Source: Oscillospiraceae bacterium
Lineage (GTDB): Bacteria; Bacillota; Clostridia; Oscillospirales; Ruminococcaceae
DNA: 64,000 nucleotides
Assembly: GCA_022800935.1 (NCBI GenBank)
Contig: JAAWRH010000001.1
Span: 181,457 to 245,456, forward strand
Direction: 5' to 3'
Below, piece by piece: positions 14,548 through 22,900 of this stretch (position 1 is its first letter; each line of letters opens with the position of its first letter). The position numbers were made by a program, and so were the translations under genes. The notes under the pieces are model-generated. The model was not told the origin of the DNA, ran no database searches, and saw nothing but the letters and a program-made list of their open reading frames with translations.

Positions 14548-15993
14548 ATGGATAAAAAAACAATCTCCGCGCTTCTCGACCAAAAAGCCGGTTTTCTCAA
14601 TTCCCTTTCGGACCAAATATGGGAAAATCCTGAGCTGGCCTTTACGGAACACGCCTCCGCCCATGTGCTCATCCAGGCGCTGGAGCAGGAGGGCTTTCAG
14701 GTCTCCGCCCCCATCGCGGGGGTTGAGACCGCCTTCTCCGGCCGCTTCGGCTCTGGCAAGCCGGTCATCGGCTTTCTGGGCGAGTTCGACGCCCTGTCCA
14801 GCCTGAACCAGCGGGCGGGCGTTTCGGAAAAGGCGGCGGATCAGCCCGGCGGCTGCGGCCATGGCTGCGGACACAACAACCTGGGCGTTGGCTCCCTGGC
14901 GGCGGCCATCGGCGTAAAGGCGTACCTGGAAGCAACGGGAAAACCAGGTACGGTAATCTATTACGGCTGCCCCGGCGAGGAGGGGGGCTCCGGCAAGGCT
15001 TTCATGGCCCGCGAAGGGGTGTTTGACGAGCTGGACTGCGCCTTCTGCTGGCACCCAGGAACCACAAACGCCGTCACCTCTGGCAGTTCCCTGGCAAACT
15101 ATCAGATTCTCTACTCCTTCACTGGCGTATCCGCCCACGCCGCCGGGGCTCCTCATCTGGGACGCTCCGCCCTGGACGCGGTGGAGCTGATGAACGTGGG
15201 GGTCAACTTTCTGCGGGAGCATGTGATTCCGGAGGCACGGATGCACTACGCCATTACCAATTCCGGCGGGCTCTCCCCCAACGTGGTTCAGCCCACCGCC
15301 GATGTGCTTTATCTGCTCCGCGCGCCCGTCACCTCCCAGGTACAGGAGATTTATGAGCGGGTCAACGACATCGCCAAGGGCGCGGCTCTGATGACCGGCA
15401 CCTCGGTGAAAGTTAAGTTTATCAAGGCCTGCTCCAACACGGTGCTCAACAGGGTTTTGGAGGAAGTTCTGTTCGACAACATGAACCAAATTCCCCTTCC
15501 AAACTACACCCCGGAGGATTACGCCTTTGCCAAAGCCATCAACGAAAGCGTGGAAAACCGCGCCCCGGCTTTTGAGCGGCTGATCAAGCGGGCCCCCTCG
15601 GAGGAAATTATCGCCTTTCTGCGGGAGCACGAGGGCCGGGATATCAACGACTTTATCATCCCCCTGATACACAGCGAGCAGGCCGGGGGCGGCTCCACCG
15701 ATGTGGGGGATGTGAGCTGGGTCTGCCCCACCGCCCAGATCACCACGGCGACGTGGGCCTCCGCCACACCTGGCCATTCCTGGCAGATTGTGGCCCAGGG
15801 CAAGAGCCCCCTGGCCCACAAGTCCACCCTGTACGCCGGAAAGGTGCTGGCCGGGGCGGCCATCGATCTGCTGGAAAATCCGGAGCTGATTGAACAGGCC
15901 AAGGCGGAAAAATGCAAAAAGCTGAACGGCGCGTCCTACCACTGCCCAATCCCCAAGGACGTCAAACCCACCCCTATGGGGAAAAAGATGTAA
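14548..15993 (+). CDS. M20 family amidohydrolase, AbgB-like
   Basis: A 481-residue metal-dependent amidase, the length of E. coli AbgB (p-aminobenzoyl-glutamate hydrolase subunit B). Metal-binding and catalytic features are present: G-C-G-H-G-C-G-H-N-N near residue 105, the G-C-P-G-E-E-G-G pair, and a dimerisation domain with V-S-A-H-A-A-G-A-P-H. It would cut an N-acyl amino-acid amide. The ATG at 14548 is chosen because GAAAGGATG precedes it and homologues start here. It lies 15 bases upstream of pheA and may share a transcript with it and the AEC permease. Confidence 0.85.
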   Translation: MDKKTISALLDQKAGFLNSLSDQIWENPELAFTEHASAHVLIQALEQEGFQVSAPIAGVETAFSGRFGSGKPVIGFLGEFDALSSLNQRAGVSEKAADQPGGCGHGCGHNNLGVGSLAAAIGVKAYLEATGKPGTVIYYGCPGEEGGSGKAFMAREGVFDELDCAFCWHPGTTNAVTSGSSLANYQILYSFTGVSAHAAGAPHLGRSALDAVELMNVGVNFLREHVIPEARMHYAITNSGGLSPNVVQPTADVLYLLRAPVTSQVQEIYERVNDIAKGAALMTGTSVKVKFIKACSNTVLNRVLEEVLFDNMNQIPLPNYTPEDYAFAKAINESVENRAPAFERLIKRAPSEEIIAFLREHEGRDINDFIIPLIHSEQAGGGSTDVGDVSWVCPTAQITTATWASATPGHSWQIVAQGKSPLAHKSTLYAGKVLAGAAIDLLENPELIEQAKAEKCKKLNGASYHCPIPKDVKPTPMGKKM

Positions 15994-16008
15994 AGGAGCA
16001 CATCAAAC

Positions 16009-17163
16009 ATGGACTTACAGCAATGCCGCAGCCGCATCGACCGGATCGACGAGGAGCTGGTCGCGCTGTTCTGCGAGAGGATGAAGGTGGTCGAGGATGT
16101 GGCCGCCTATAAAAAAGCAAACAACCTCCCGGTTTTGCAGACGGACCGGGAGGCCCAGGTACTGGAGCGGGTCTCCCGCCTGGCCGGGCCGGAGTACGGA
16201 AAATACGCCGAGGCGCTGTACATCTCAATCATGAACATCAGCAAATCACGTCAGAATACAAATATCCAGGAGGGGGAAGCGGAGGAATACCGCCAGCTCC
16301 TGACAGAGTCCCTGGAGCGCTCCAGGGGCCGGAGCCTCCCCGCGGCGGCAAAGGTCGCCTGCCAGGGGGTGGAGGGGGCCTATTCCCAGCGGGCCTGCCT
16401 CCAGCTCTTTCAAAGGCCGGATATCCGGTTTTTAAAGACCTTCGACGATGTGTTTAGGGCCATCGAACAGGGAGAGGCGGAATTCGGGGTTCTGCCCATT
16501 GAAAATTCCACCGCCGGTTCCGTGGCCGCCGTGTATGACCTGATGAAGAAGCACCGCTTTTATATCTGTGAGGCCACCCGCGTCAAGGTGGACCACGCCC
16601 TGCTGGTCAAGCCCGGCGTCCGGATGGAGGAGGTCAAAACCGTCTATTCCCACGAACAGGGGCTGGCCCAGTGCGCCGCCTATATTGCCGGACATCCAGG
16701 CTGGACAGAAACAAAGTACCCCAACACGGCGACGGCGGCCAAGTTTGTCTCCGAAACCCCGGACCGGGGCGCGGCGGCCATCGCCTCCGACCTGTGCGCT
16801 CAGCTGTACGGTCTGGATATTCTGGAACAGGGGATTCAGGACGCCAAAAACAACTTCACCCGCTTTATCTGCATCTCCAAACAGCCCTGGATTTTCCCTA
16901 GGGCCGACAAGATCAGCCTTGCCTTTACCCTGCCCCACCGTGTGGGTACGCTGTATCAGCTCATCTCCCAGGTGGCGGCCCACCGGCTGAACCTGACCAA
17001 GCTGGAATCCCGCCCTATCCCCGATACCGACTTTGAATTCATGTTTTACCTGGACGTGGAGGGCTCCCTTTACGACCAAAGGACGCTGGAGTTCGTATGC
17101 GGCCTGCACCAAAGCCTGGACTTTCTGGAATTTTTGGGGAACTATCAGGAGCACGCCAAATAG
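16009..17163 (+). CDS. pheA: Bifunctional chorismate mutase/prephenate dehydratase
   Basis: A 384-residue P-protein for phenylalanine synthesis: chorismate to prephenate to phenylpyruvate. An AroQ-type chorismate mutase domain (1-~85: R-I-D-R-I-D-E-E-L) precedes a prephenate dehydratase (~107-290) with G-V-E-G-A-Y-S, E-N-S-T-A-G-S-V and the catalytic T-R-F. The C-terminal ACT domain (~300-380) has the regulatory E-S-R-P motif, so feedback by phenylalanine is likely. AAGGAG precedes the ATG. Placement between an AbgB-like amidase and an AEC permease is unusual; no other aro genes are near and no T-box is seen upstream. Confidence 0.93.
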   Translation: MDLQQCRSRIDRIDEELVALFCERMKVVEDVAAYKKANNLPVLQTDREAQVLERVSRLAGPEYGKYAEALYISIMNISKSRQNTNIQEGEAEEYRQLLTESLERSRGRSLPAAAKVACQGVEGAYSQRACLQLFQRPDIRFLKTFDDVFRAIEQGEAEFGVLPIENSTAGSVAAVYDLMKKHRFYICEATRVKVDHALLVKPGVRMEEVKTVYSHEQGLAQCAAYIAGHPGWTETKYPNTATAAKFVSETPDRGAAAIASDLCAQLYGLDILEQGIQDAKNNFTRFICISKQPWIFPRADKISLAFTLPHRVGTLYQLISQVAAHRLNLTKLESRPIPDTDFEFMFYLDVEGSLYDQRTLEFVCGLHQSLDFLEFLGNYQEHAK

Positions 17164-17202
17164 CCGGATTACGTCCCGTTAGAAAGGAGAGTTTCCATCC
17201 GA

Positions 17203-18159
17203 ATGGACAGCCTTGTCTACAGCCTCAACGTGGTAACGCCCATTTTCCTGCTGGTCATTGTGGGATACGCCCTGCGGCGCATGAAGATTATGAGCCCGGA
17301 ATTTGCCGAGGAGGGGGCGAAGATCACCTTTAAGCTCGCCCTGCCCTTCTCCCTCTTCCGGAGCATCTGCAATACCGACATCAGCCAGACCTTCCGGCCC
17401 AGGCTGGTGATCACCACCCTGGCGGGAATTATCGGGATGTTCCTGCTTCTCTGCCTGATTGTGCCCCGGCTGGTGAAAAGCCGCCCTCAGGCAGCCACCA
17501 TTGTCCAGGGAATTTTTCGCACCAACTTCCTTATCCTCGGCGTACCCATGGCCCGGAACATGTTTGGGGAGGAGGGGCTGGGTCCCACCACCCTGCTGCT
17601 GGCCTTTGCAATCCCCTCCTTCAACGTGCTGGCCATTATCGCTTTCACCTTGCTCACCGGGGACCACACTGGGGAGGTGCTGGGGGCCAGGGTTCGGAAA
17701 ACTCTGCTGGAGGTGCTGAAAAACCCGCTTTTCTGCGCTGCGGTGCTGGGCATGGTGTTTTCGCTGCTCCATATCCGGCTCCCCTCGGTGCTGGACAAGG
17801 CCATGGCGGATATCGGCTCCATGGCCACCCCCCTGGCCCTGCTGACCATGGGGGCGCAGTTTGATGTAAAGCGGTTCCGCACGGACATCAAGGTTTCGAT
17901 GCTTACCTCCCTCTGCCGGGTAGTGGTCTGCCCCTGTGTCATCATCGGCGCGGGGATTCTGCTGGGCTTCCGCGGCAGCGAGCTGGGGGCGCTGTTTGTG
18001 CTGTTCTCCGCGCCAACGGCGGTCAGCAGCTATGTGATGTCCAAAAACATGGGCGGGGACGGGGACCTGGCAAGCCAGATCATCCTGGTGTCAACCTTTC
18101 TCTCCATGTTCACCATCACGGCGGGGATTTATCTGCTCAAGCTGTTCGCGTTGATCTGA
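17203..18159 (+). CDS. AEC (auxin efflux carrier) family transporter
   Basis: A 318-residue membrane protein with about ten hydrophobic segments and the AEC hallmarks: an inverted two-domain layout, F-I-L-L-V-I-V-G-Y-x-L-R-R-M-type start, K-L-A-L-P-x-S-L-F, and P-T-A-V-S-S-Y-V-M near the end. AEC members carry malate, other carboxylates or amino-acid derivatives. AAGGAGAG lies 12 bases before its ATG, 40 bases after pheA, so it is probably the last gene of that operon. A hairpin (18174-18205) without a clear T-run follows. Confidence 0.85.
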   Translation: MDSLVYSLNVVTPIFLLVIVGYALRRMKIMSPEFAEEGAKITFKLALPFSLFRSICNTDISQTFRPRLVITTLAGIIGMFLLLCLIVPRLVKSRPQAATIVQGIFRTNFLILGVPMARNMFGEEGLGPTTLLLAFAIPSFNVLAIIAFTLLTGDHTGEVLGARVRKTLLEVLKNPLFCAAVLGMVFSLLHIRLPSVLDKAMADIGSMATPLALLTMGAQFDVKRFRTDIKVSMLTSLCRVVVCPCVIIGAGILLGFRGSELGALFVLFSAPTAVSSYVMSKNMGGDGDLASQIILVSTFLSMFTITAGIYLLKLFALI

Positions 18160-18255
18160 TAGTTTTTTGTAAGGTCCCTGATAGCCCGCCGGGGTTTTCA
18201 GGGACTGTCCCCAAAAATTAATTGGTGTTTAATTGTAAATTTCATTTTAATTCTA

Positions 18256-18285
18256 TTTACATCTCCTCCTCCGGGGTGTTATAAT
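18256..18285 (+). promoter_or_regulatory. Sigma-A promoter for the EEP/yfcE operon
   Basis: TTTACA (18256-18261) and TATAAT (18280-18285) are separated by 18 bases. The ~120-base leader contains a GGGCGCG/CGCGCCC hairpin. Confidence 0.68.
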
Positions 18286-18407
18286 AAAAGTGTTGAAAAT
18301 TCGTCCCGTTTTACGGCCGCGCGGAAGAATTTGGGCGCGCCGGAATTTTTCGCGCCCGAAAGGGCAAAACCGGCCCCCGCATCAGATTTTAATTTGGAGT
18401 GATTCCC

Positions 18408-19238
18408 ATGGTTTCCAATGCCGCAGTCATAAAGGTTGCCTCCTTCAATTTAAAATGCGACGTACACTTCGGCCACAAGCACCGTTGGTGCGACCGCCGG
18501 CTGGACGCCGCCGAATACATCCGCCGGTGCGGCGCGTCCATTGTGGGAGTGCAGGAGCTTCTCCCCAAAATGAAGGAGGACGTTGAACAGCTTCTGACCA
18601 ACTACAGCGTGATAGGGTGGGGCAGATACCAGGGGGCAAAGCCCTCCAGCGACGAGCACTCCGACATCATCGTCAACAACAACGATATGTCGGTATCCTC
18701 CTACAAGACCTTCTGGCTTTCCAAGCACCCGGAGGAAGGGTGTACCAGGGCCTACTTTTCCATCTTTCCCCGCATCTGCACCGTGGCGGAGGTTGTGTTG
18801 AAGGATTCCAACCAGCGCATCCGCGTCTTCAACACCCACTTTGACCATATCTGCGGGCCCGCCAGGGTACTGGGGGTGCGCATTATTTTGGAGTATATGA
18901 GCCGCTTTAACAGCATCGCCCCCCTTCCCACCATCCTCATGGGTGACATGAACTGCAAGCGGAACAGCCGCCCCATCCGCATCCTCCGGGAAAACCGTCA
19001 TGACTACCCCAACGTCCACCTCAACGACGTTTACGCCATCCTCCGGGAGGGGCAGCTCAACAACACCTACCACGGCTTCAAGGGAAAGCGGAAGTCCAAC
19101 AAGAGCCCCATTGACTACATCTTTGTGTCGGACGATTTTGAGGTCATGCAGGTGGAGATTGACAGCGGAAAGGTGGAGGACCGCTATGTGTCGGACCACT
19201 ACCCGATTCTGGCGACCCTGCGGCTGAAAAAGGCGTAA
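18408..19238 (+). CDS. Endonuclease/exonuclease/phosphatase family hydrolase
   Basis: A 276-residue EEP-fold phosphohydrolase. Visible motifs in order: A-S-F-N-L-K near the N-terminus, V-Q-E-L (metal-binding Glu), V-F-N-T-H-F-D-H, G-D-M-N-C, P-I-D-Y-I-F-V-S-D-D, and S-D-H-Y-P (catalytic His). No signal peptide is present, so it acts in the cytoplasm. Known members cut DNA, phosphoinositides or sphingomyelin; the specific substrate cannot be read. The ATG at 18408 is 8 bases after GGAG; an upstream GTG would overlap that site. It probably forms an operon with the phosphodiesterase 32 bases downstream. Confidence 0.82.
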   Translation: MVSNAAVIKVASFNLKCDVHFGHKHRWCDRRLDAAEYIRRCGASIVGVQELLPKMKEDVEQLLTNYSVIGWGRYQGAKPSSDEHSDIIVNNNDMSVSSYKTFWLSKHPEEGCTRAYFSIFPRICTVAEVVLKDSNQRIRVFNTHFDHICGPARVLGVRIILEYMSRFNSIAPLPTILMGDMNCKRNSRPIRILRENRHDYPNVHLNDVYAILREGQLNNTYHGFKGKRKSNKSPIDYIFVSDDFEVMQVEIDSGKVEDRYVSDHYPILATLRLKKA

Positions 19239-19270
19239 TTTCCAGAGAAAGCAGAGAGGAGCTTGCGGCC

Positions 19271-19807
19271 ATGAAACTGATGTTTGCCTCGGATATCCAC
19301 GGCGTCCTGGAGGGATGCCGTAAAATGCTGGAGGCCTACCGGCGGGAACAGGCGGAGCGCCTGGTTCTGCTGGGGGACCTGCTGTACCACGGTCCCCGCA
19401 ACGGGGTGCCCCAGGGCTACGACCCTGTCCGGGTCACGGAGCTGCTCAACGGGGCTAAGGAGGATCTGCTCTGCGTGCGGGGAAACTGCGAGGCGGAGGT
19501 GGACCAGATGGTGCTGGACTTTCCGGTGCTCTCCGATTCCACGGGACTGATGGTTGACGGCAAAATGCTGTTCTGCACCCACGGGCATCTGTACCACCGG
19601 GAGAAGCTCCCGCCGCTGAAAAAGGGGGATATCTTCCTGTACGGCCACACCCACATTCTAAAAATAGAGCACTGGGGAGAGCTTTTGGCGGTCAATCCGG
19701 GATCGGTATCCCTGCCCAAGGAGGGGAACCCGCCCAGCTATATGGTGTATGAAGATGGCGTATTCACCATAAAGGATATGGAAGGAAAAACCATTGTTCA
19801 CAGTTAA
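19271..19807 (+). CDS. yfcE: YfcE/MJ0936-type metallophosphodiesterase
   Basis: A 178-residue calcineurin-like phosphodiesterase. All metal motifs are intact: D-I-H-G, G-D-L-L-Y-H-G-P-R-N, G-N-C-E, T-H-G-H and G-H-T-H, in the YfcE arrangement. E. coli YfcE hydrolyses phosphodiesters such as bis-pNPP in vitro and has no firm physiological substrate. GAGGAG precedes the ATG and it follows the EEP hydrolase gene closely; two phosphodiester hydrolases in one operon is a hint of a shared nucleotide or lipid substrate. Confidence 0.88.
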   Translation: MKLMFASDIHGVLEGCRKMLEAYRREQAERLVLLGDLLYHGPRNGVPQGYDPVRVTELLNGAKEDLLCVRGNCEAEVDQMVLDFPVLSDSTGLMVDGKMLFCTHGHLYHREKLPPLKKGDIFLYGHTHILKIEHWGELLAVNPGSVSLPKEGNPPSYMVYEDGVFTIKDMEGKTIVHS

Positions 19808-19889
19808 AAGAACACAACGGGCCGGGGATCGTAAGATTTCCGGCCCGTCCGCATATCTCCATTAGCGTCCCGGCATTTGATTTTTTCTG

Positions 19890-19918
19890 TTTTCAAATCT
19901 GCCTGTTTAGAGTATAAT
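19890..19918 (+). promoter_or_regulatory. Probable promoter of the giant helicase-like gene
   Basis: A perfect TATAAT (19913-19918) has a weak TTTTCA -35 (19890-19895) at 17 bases. A GC-rich hairpin (about 19818-19850) lies between it and the preceding gene. Confidence 0.5.
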
Positions 19919-19952
19919 AGAAGCATATTAGCAGGAAACGGAGGAAACGGCA

Positions 19953-22900
19953 ATGGACCCCCAGGAAAAAATCCGGCTCCGCGCCGTCGCTGCGGACACC
20001 GTTCATTTTGCGCTCCCCTATAACGGATTACCGGTCCTCCGGCAAATCTCCATCCAAAATTCGGGCCCCTCTCCCCTGGAAGGGGTCTGCCTGAGGGTTG
20101 AATGCGGTTCCGCCCTGACCCAGACCTATCAAACAACAATAGACATTCTCCCCGGCCAAAGGGCTGTCCTGCGGAATATCCCCCTTTCCTTCAACATGGA
20201 CTTTCTCGCCGGTATCACGGAAAAGCAGACCGGGCGGCTCTGCATCACCGCCGAATCGGGAACCGGGGAAACGCTGGCAGAGGAAGCTTTCCCCCTGTGC
20301 TTTCTCCCCTACAGCCGCTGCCTTTGGGAAAAAAAGGAGGACGTTGGACTCCCCCCTGAGCTGCTGGCGGCGTTCGTCACCCCCCGCAGTCCAGCGGTGG
20401 AGGCGGTCCTTGTGCGGGCCTCCGTCTGGATGGATACCTGGACCAAAAACGCCTCCCTCAACGGCTACCAGGGCCAAAGTCCTGTCCGGGCCAGGCAGCA
20501 GGCAGCGGCGGTCTACACTGCCCTCCAGGAAATGGGACTGGAGCTGCTTCCCGCCAGGGAGGGGGAATCCGGCGCGGAGCTCCGCCTGTGCGGGGATATC
20601 ATCGGCCAGCGGGCCGGGAACGTCCTTGAGCTCACCCTTCTCTATGTCTCCTGTCTGGAGGCACTGGGCCTCAACCCCCTGATTATCTTCAAGGGGGAAC
20701 ACGCCTTTGCCGGGGTCTGGCTGGAGGATTCCACCTTTCCGGAGCTGCTGGGGAACAACTGCGCCCTCCTCTCCCAGTGCTTTTCCGCCGGAAAGCTGAC
20801 CCTGGCGGACTGTGCCGCCCTTGCCTCCCGGAAAGCCATCCGCTTTGAGGGGGCGGAGCAGATTGCCGCCCTGGAGCTCTCCAACATACAGAACGGGCGG
20901 ATTCTCGACCTGCGCAGGGCGCGGCTGAACCACATCCGCCCCCTGCCCGCCCCCGTTCGGGGCGCGGACGGCCGGCTCCTGGCAGAGGACGAAAAGGAGG
21001 CGGTCTCTTATCCCCCTCCGGCCCCCCTGACCGCTGCGGCAAAGCGCCTTGTGTGGGAACGGGAGCTGCTGGAGCTGGGGACCGGCAATCCCCTTTTGAA
21101 TCTGCTCTCCGCCCAGAGCCTTCCCATTTTGGCCTCTTCTCTGGAAACGCTGGAGGGAATCCTGTCCGCCGGGGCGGAGCTCTCCCTCCTCTCCCGCCCT
21201 GCGGAATGGCGGACGCCCTGGACGGGCTATGACCTGGAGACCTTCCACCGCCTGGGAGTCTACGAGGGATTTGTGACAGCGGAGCTCTCCTCTCTGCGCC
21301 TCTATTCCGCCCTGCCGGAACCGGAGATGGCCCCTGCCGCCCGCAGCCTCCTGGAGCTCTCCAGGCTTTCGGCGGAGGAGTCCGGAGGGGACGCGCTGTT
21401 TTTGGCCCTGGGACTGCTCCGCTGGTATGAAAGCGGGATCAGCGAACATCCCCGTTACGCCCCCCTTCTTCTGCTTCCGGTCCGCCTTGCCGCCGGAAAC
21501 GGCTCCGTCTTTTCCCTGGCAATGCGGGACGATCAGCCGCAGCTCAACCAAGCCCTGCTGGAGATGCTCCGCCAGGACTTTGGCCTGACCGTTTCCCTTC
21601 CTGACTCCCTCGCCGGCAGTGGGGGACAAATTCTTTCCCCGTTTCTCTCCGCCCTGCGCCAGGCAATCGCCGGGCAGAGCCGGTGGGACCTGCTGGAGGG
21701 GGCGGTTCTGGGGATTTTCCCCCATTCCCGGTTTGCCCTGTGGAATGATCTGCGGCAGCGCCGGGACAGCCTCCCGGAAAGTCCCGCAGCCGCGAACCTC
21801 CTCACCGGCGGGACAAACTGGACAAGCTCCGCAACAGCCGCTGGTTCTGTCTCCGGCGTTTCCCTCCTCCCTCTGGAGATGGACCCCTTTCAGCTTGCGG
21901 CCATCCGGGCCGCCCAGGAGGGGAAGAGCTTTGCCCTCTGCACCCCGCCCGGAACCGGCAGAACCGGGACCGTTGCCGCCATTGCCGCCAACGCCCTGGC
22001 CCAGGGAAAAACCGTTTTGCTGTCCGCGGAAAAGAATTGCGTGCTTTGTGATCTGGAGGAGGCGCTGGAGCAGCTCGGCCTCGGTCCCTTCTGCCTGAGC
22101 CTCCACTCCCAATCCCCTCAGCGGGCGGGGATTATCAGGCAGTTAAAGGAAGCGGCCCGTACCGCCTTTTCCTCCTCTGTTTCCCCCGTCCCGGCAGCGG
22201 AGGGCTTCCGGGGAGACCAGCTCCGCACCCTGGAGGAGGAGCTGAACGGCAAGCTGGAGAGCATCCGACGGATACAGCCCTGCGGGCTCACCCTGTACGA
22301 AATCATCGGCCGCTATGAACAGAGCGCCTCCGCCGGGGACGCCATCCGCTTTGGCCGGGAGGAGGCGGCCCGCATCGGGGAGGGGACGCTGGAACGGCAG
22401 GAGCAGATGGTCCGTCGCCTTGTGGAGGCTGCCTCGGCAGTGGACCACCCCTACCGCCACCCCCTCCAGGGGGTCAACCGTTCCCAGTACACCCAGCAGC
22501 TGAGGGACCAGCTTCCAGAGGTAATGGACGAATTCCGCGAGGCGGGAAGGGACGCCCTGGACGCCCGCCGCCGGATAGCCGACCTGTTTGGCCGGAGCTT
22601 CCGGGACCTTCCGGAGGACTGGGAGTGGTTTGCCCAGGCCGCCGGATGTCTGGCGCGATGGGAAAGCATCCCGGAAATCTGGGCGAAAAGCTCCAGTCTG
22701 GACAATCTGCTGGAGGCAGCGGACCGGCTGACGGCACACGGAGAAAGGACGCTCCAAATTAAGGAAGAGCTGCTGGAGCAGTGGAACCCTTCCTTCCTCG
22801 CTCAAGACGGCTTTACTTTGGAGGCGGACTGGAAAGAGCTTTCCGGCAAGTGGACCCTTTCCCGCCATTTGGGGAGGAAGAAGATGCTAAAGTATCTCAG

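Noticed and set aside
14524..15942. 472-codon minus-strand frame opposite the AbgB-like gene
   Set aside because: Antisense shadow; the plus strand has intact metal-binding motifs and a ribosome site.
20028..22112. 694-codon minus-strand frame opposite the helicase-like gene
   Set aside because: Antisense shadow rich in Gly, Gln and Pro with no family pattern; the plus-strand frame continues for 1897 codons with recognised domains.
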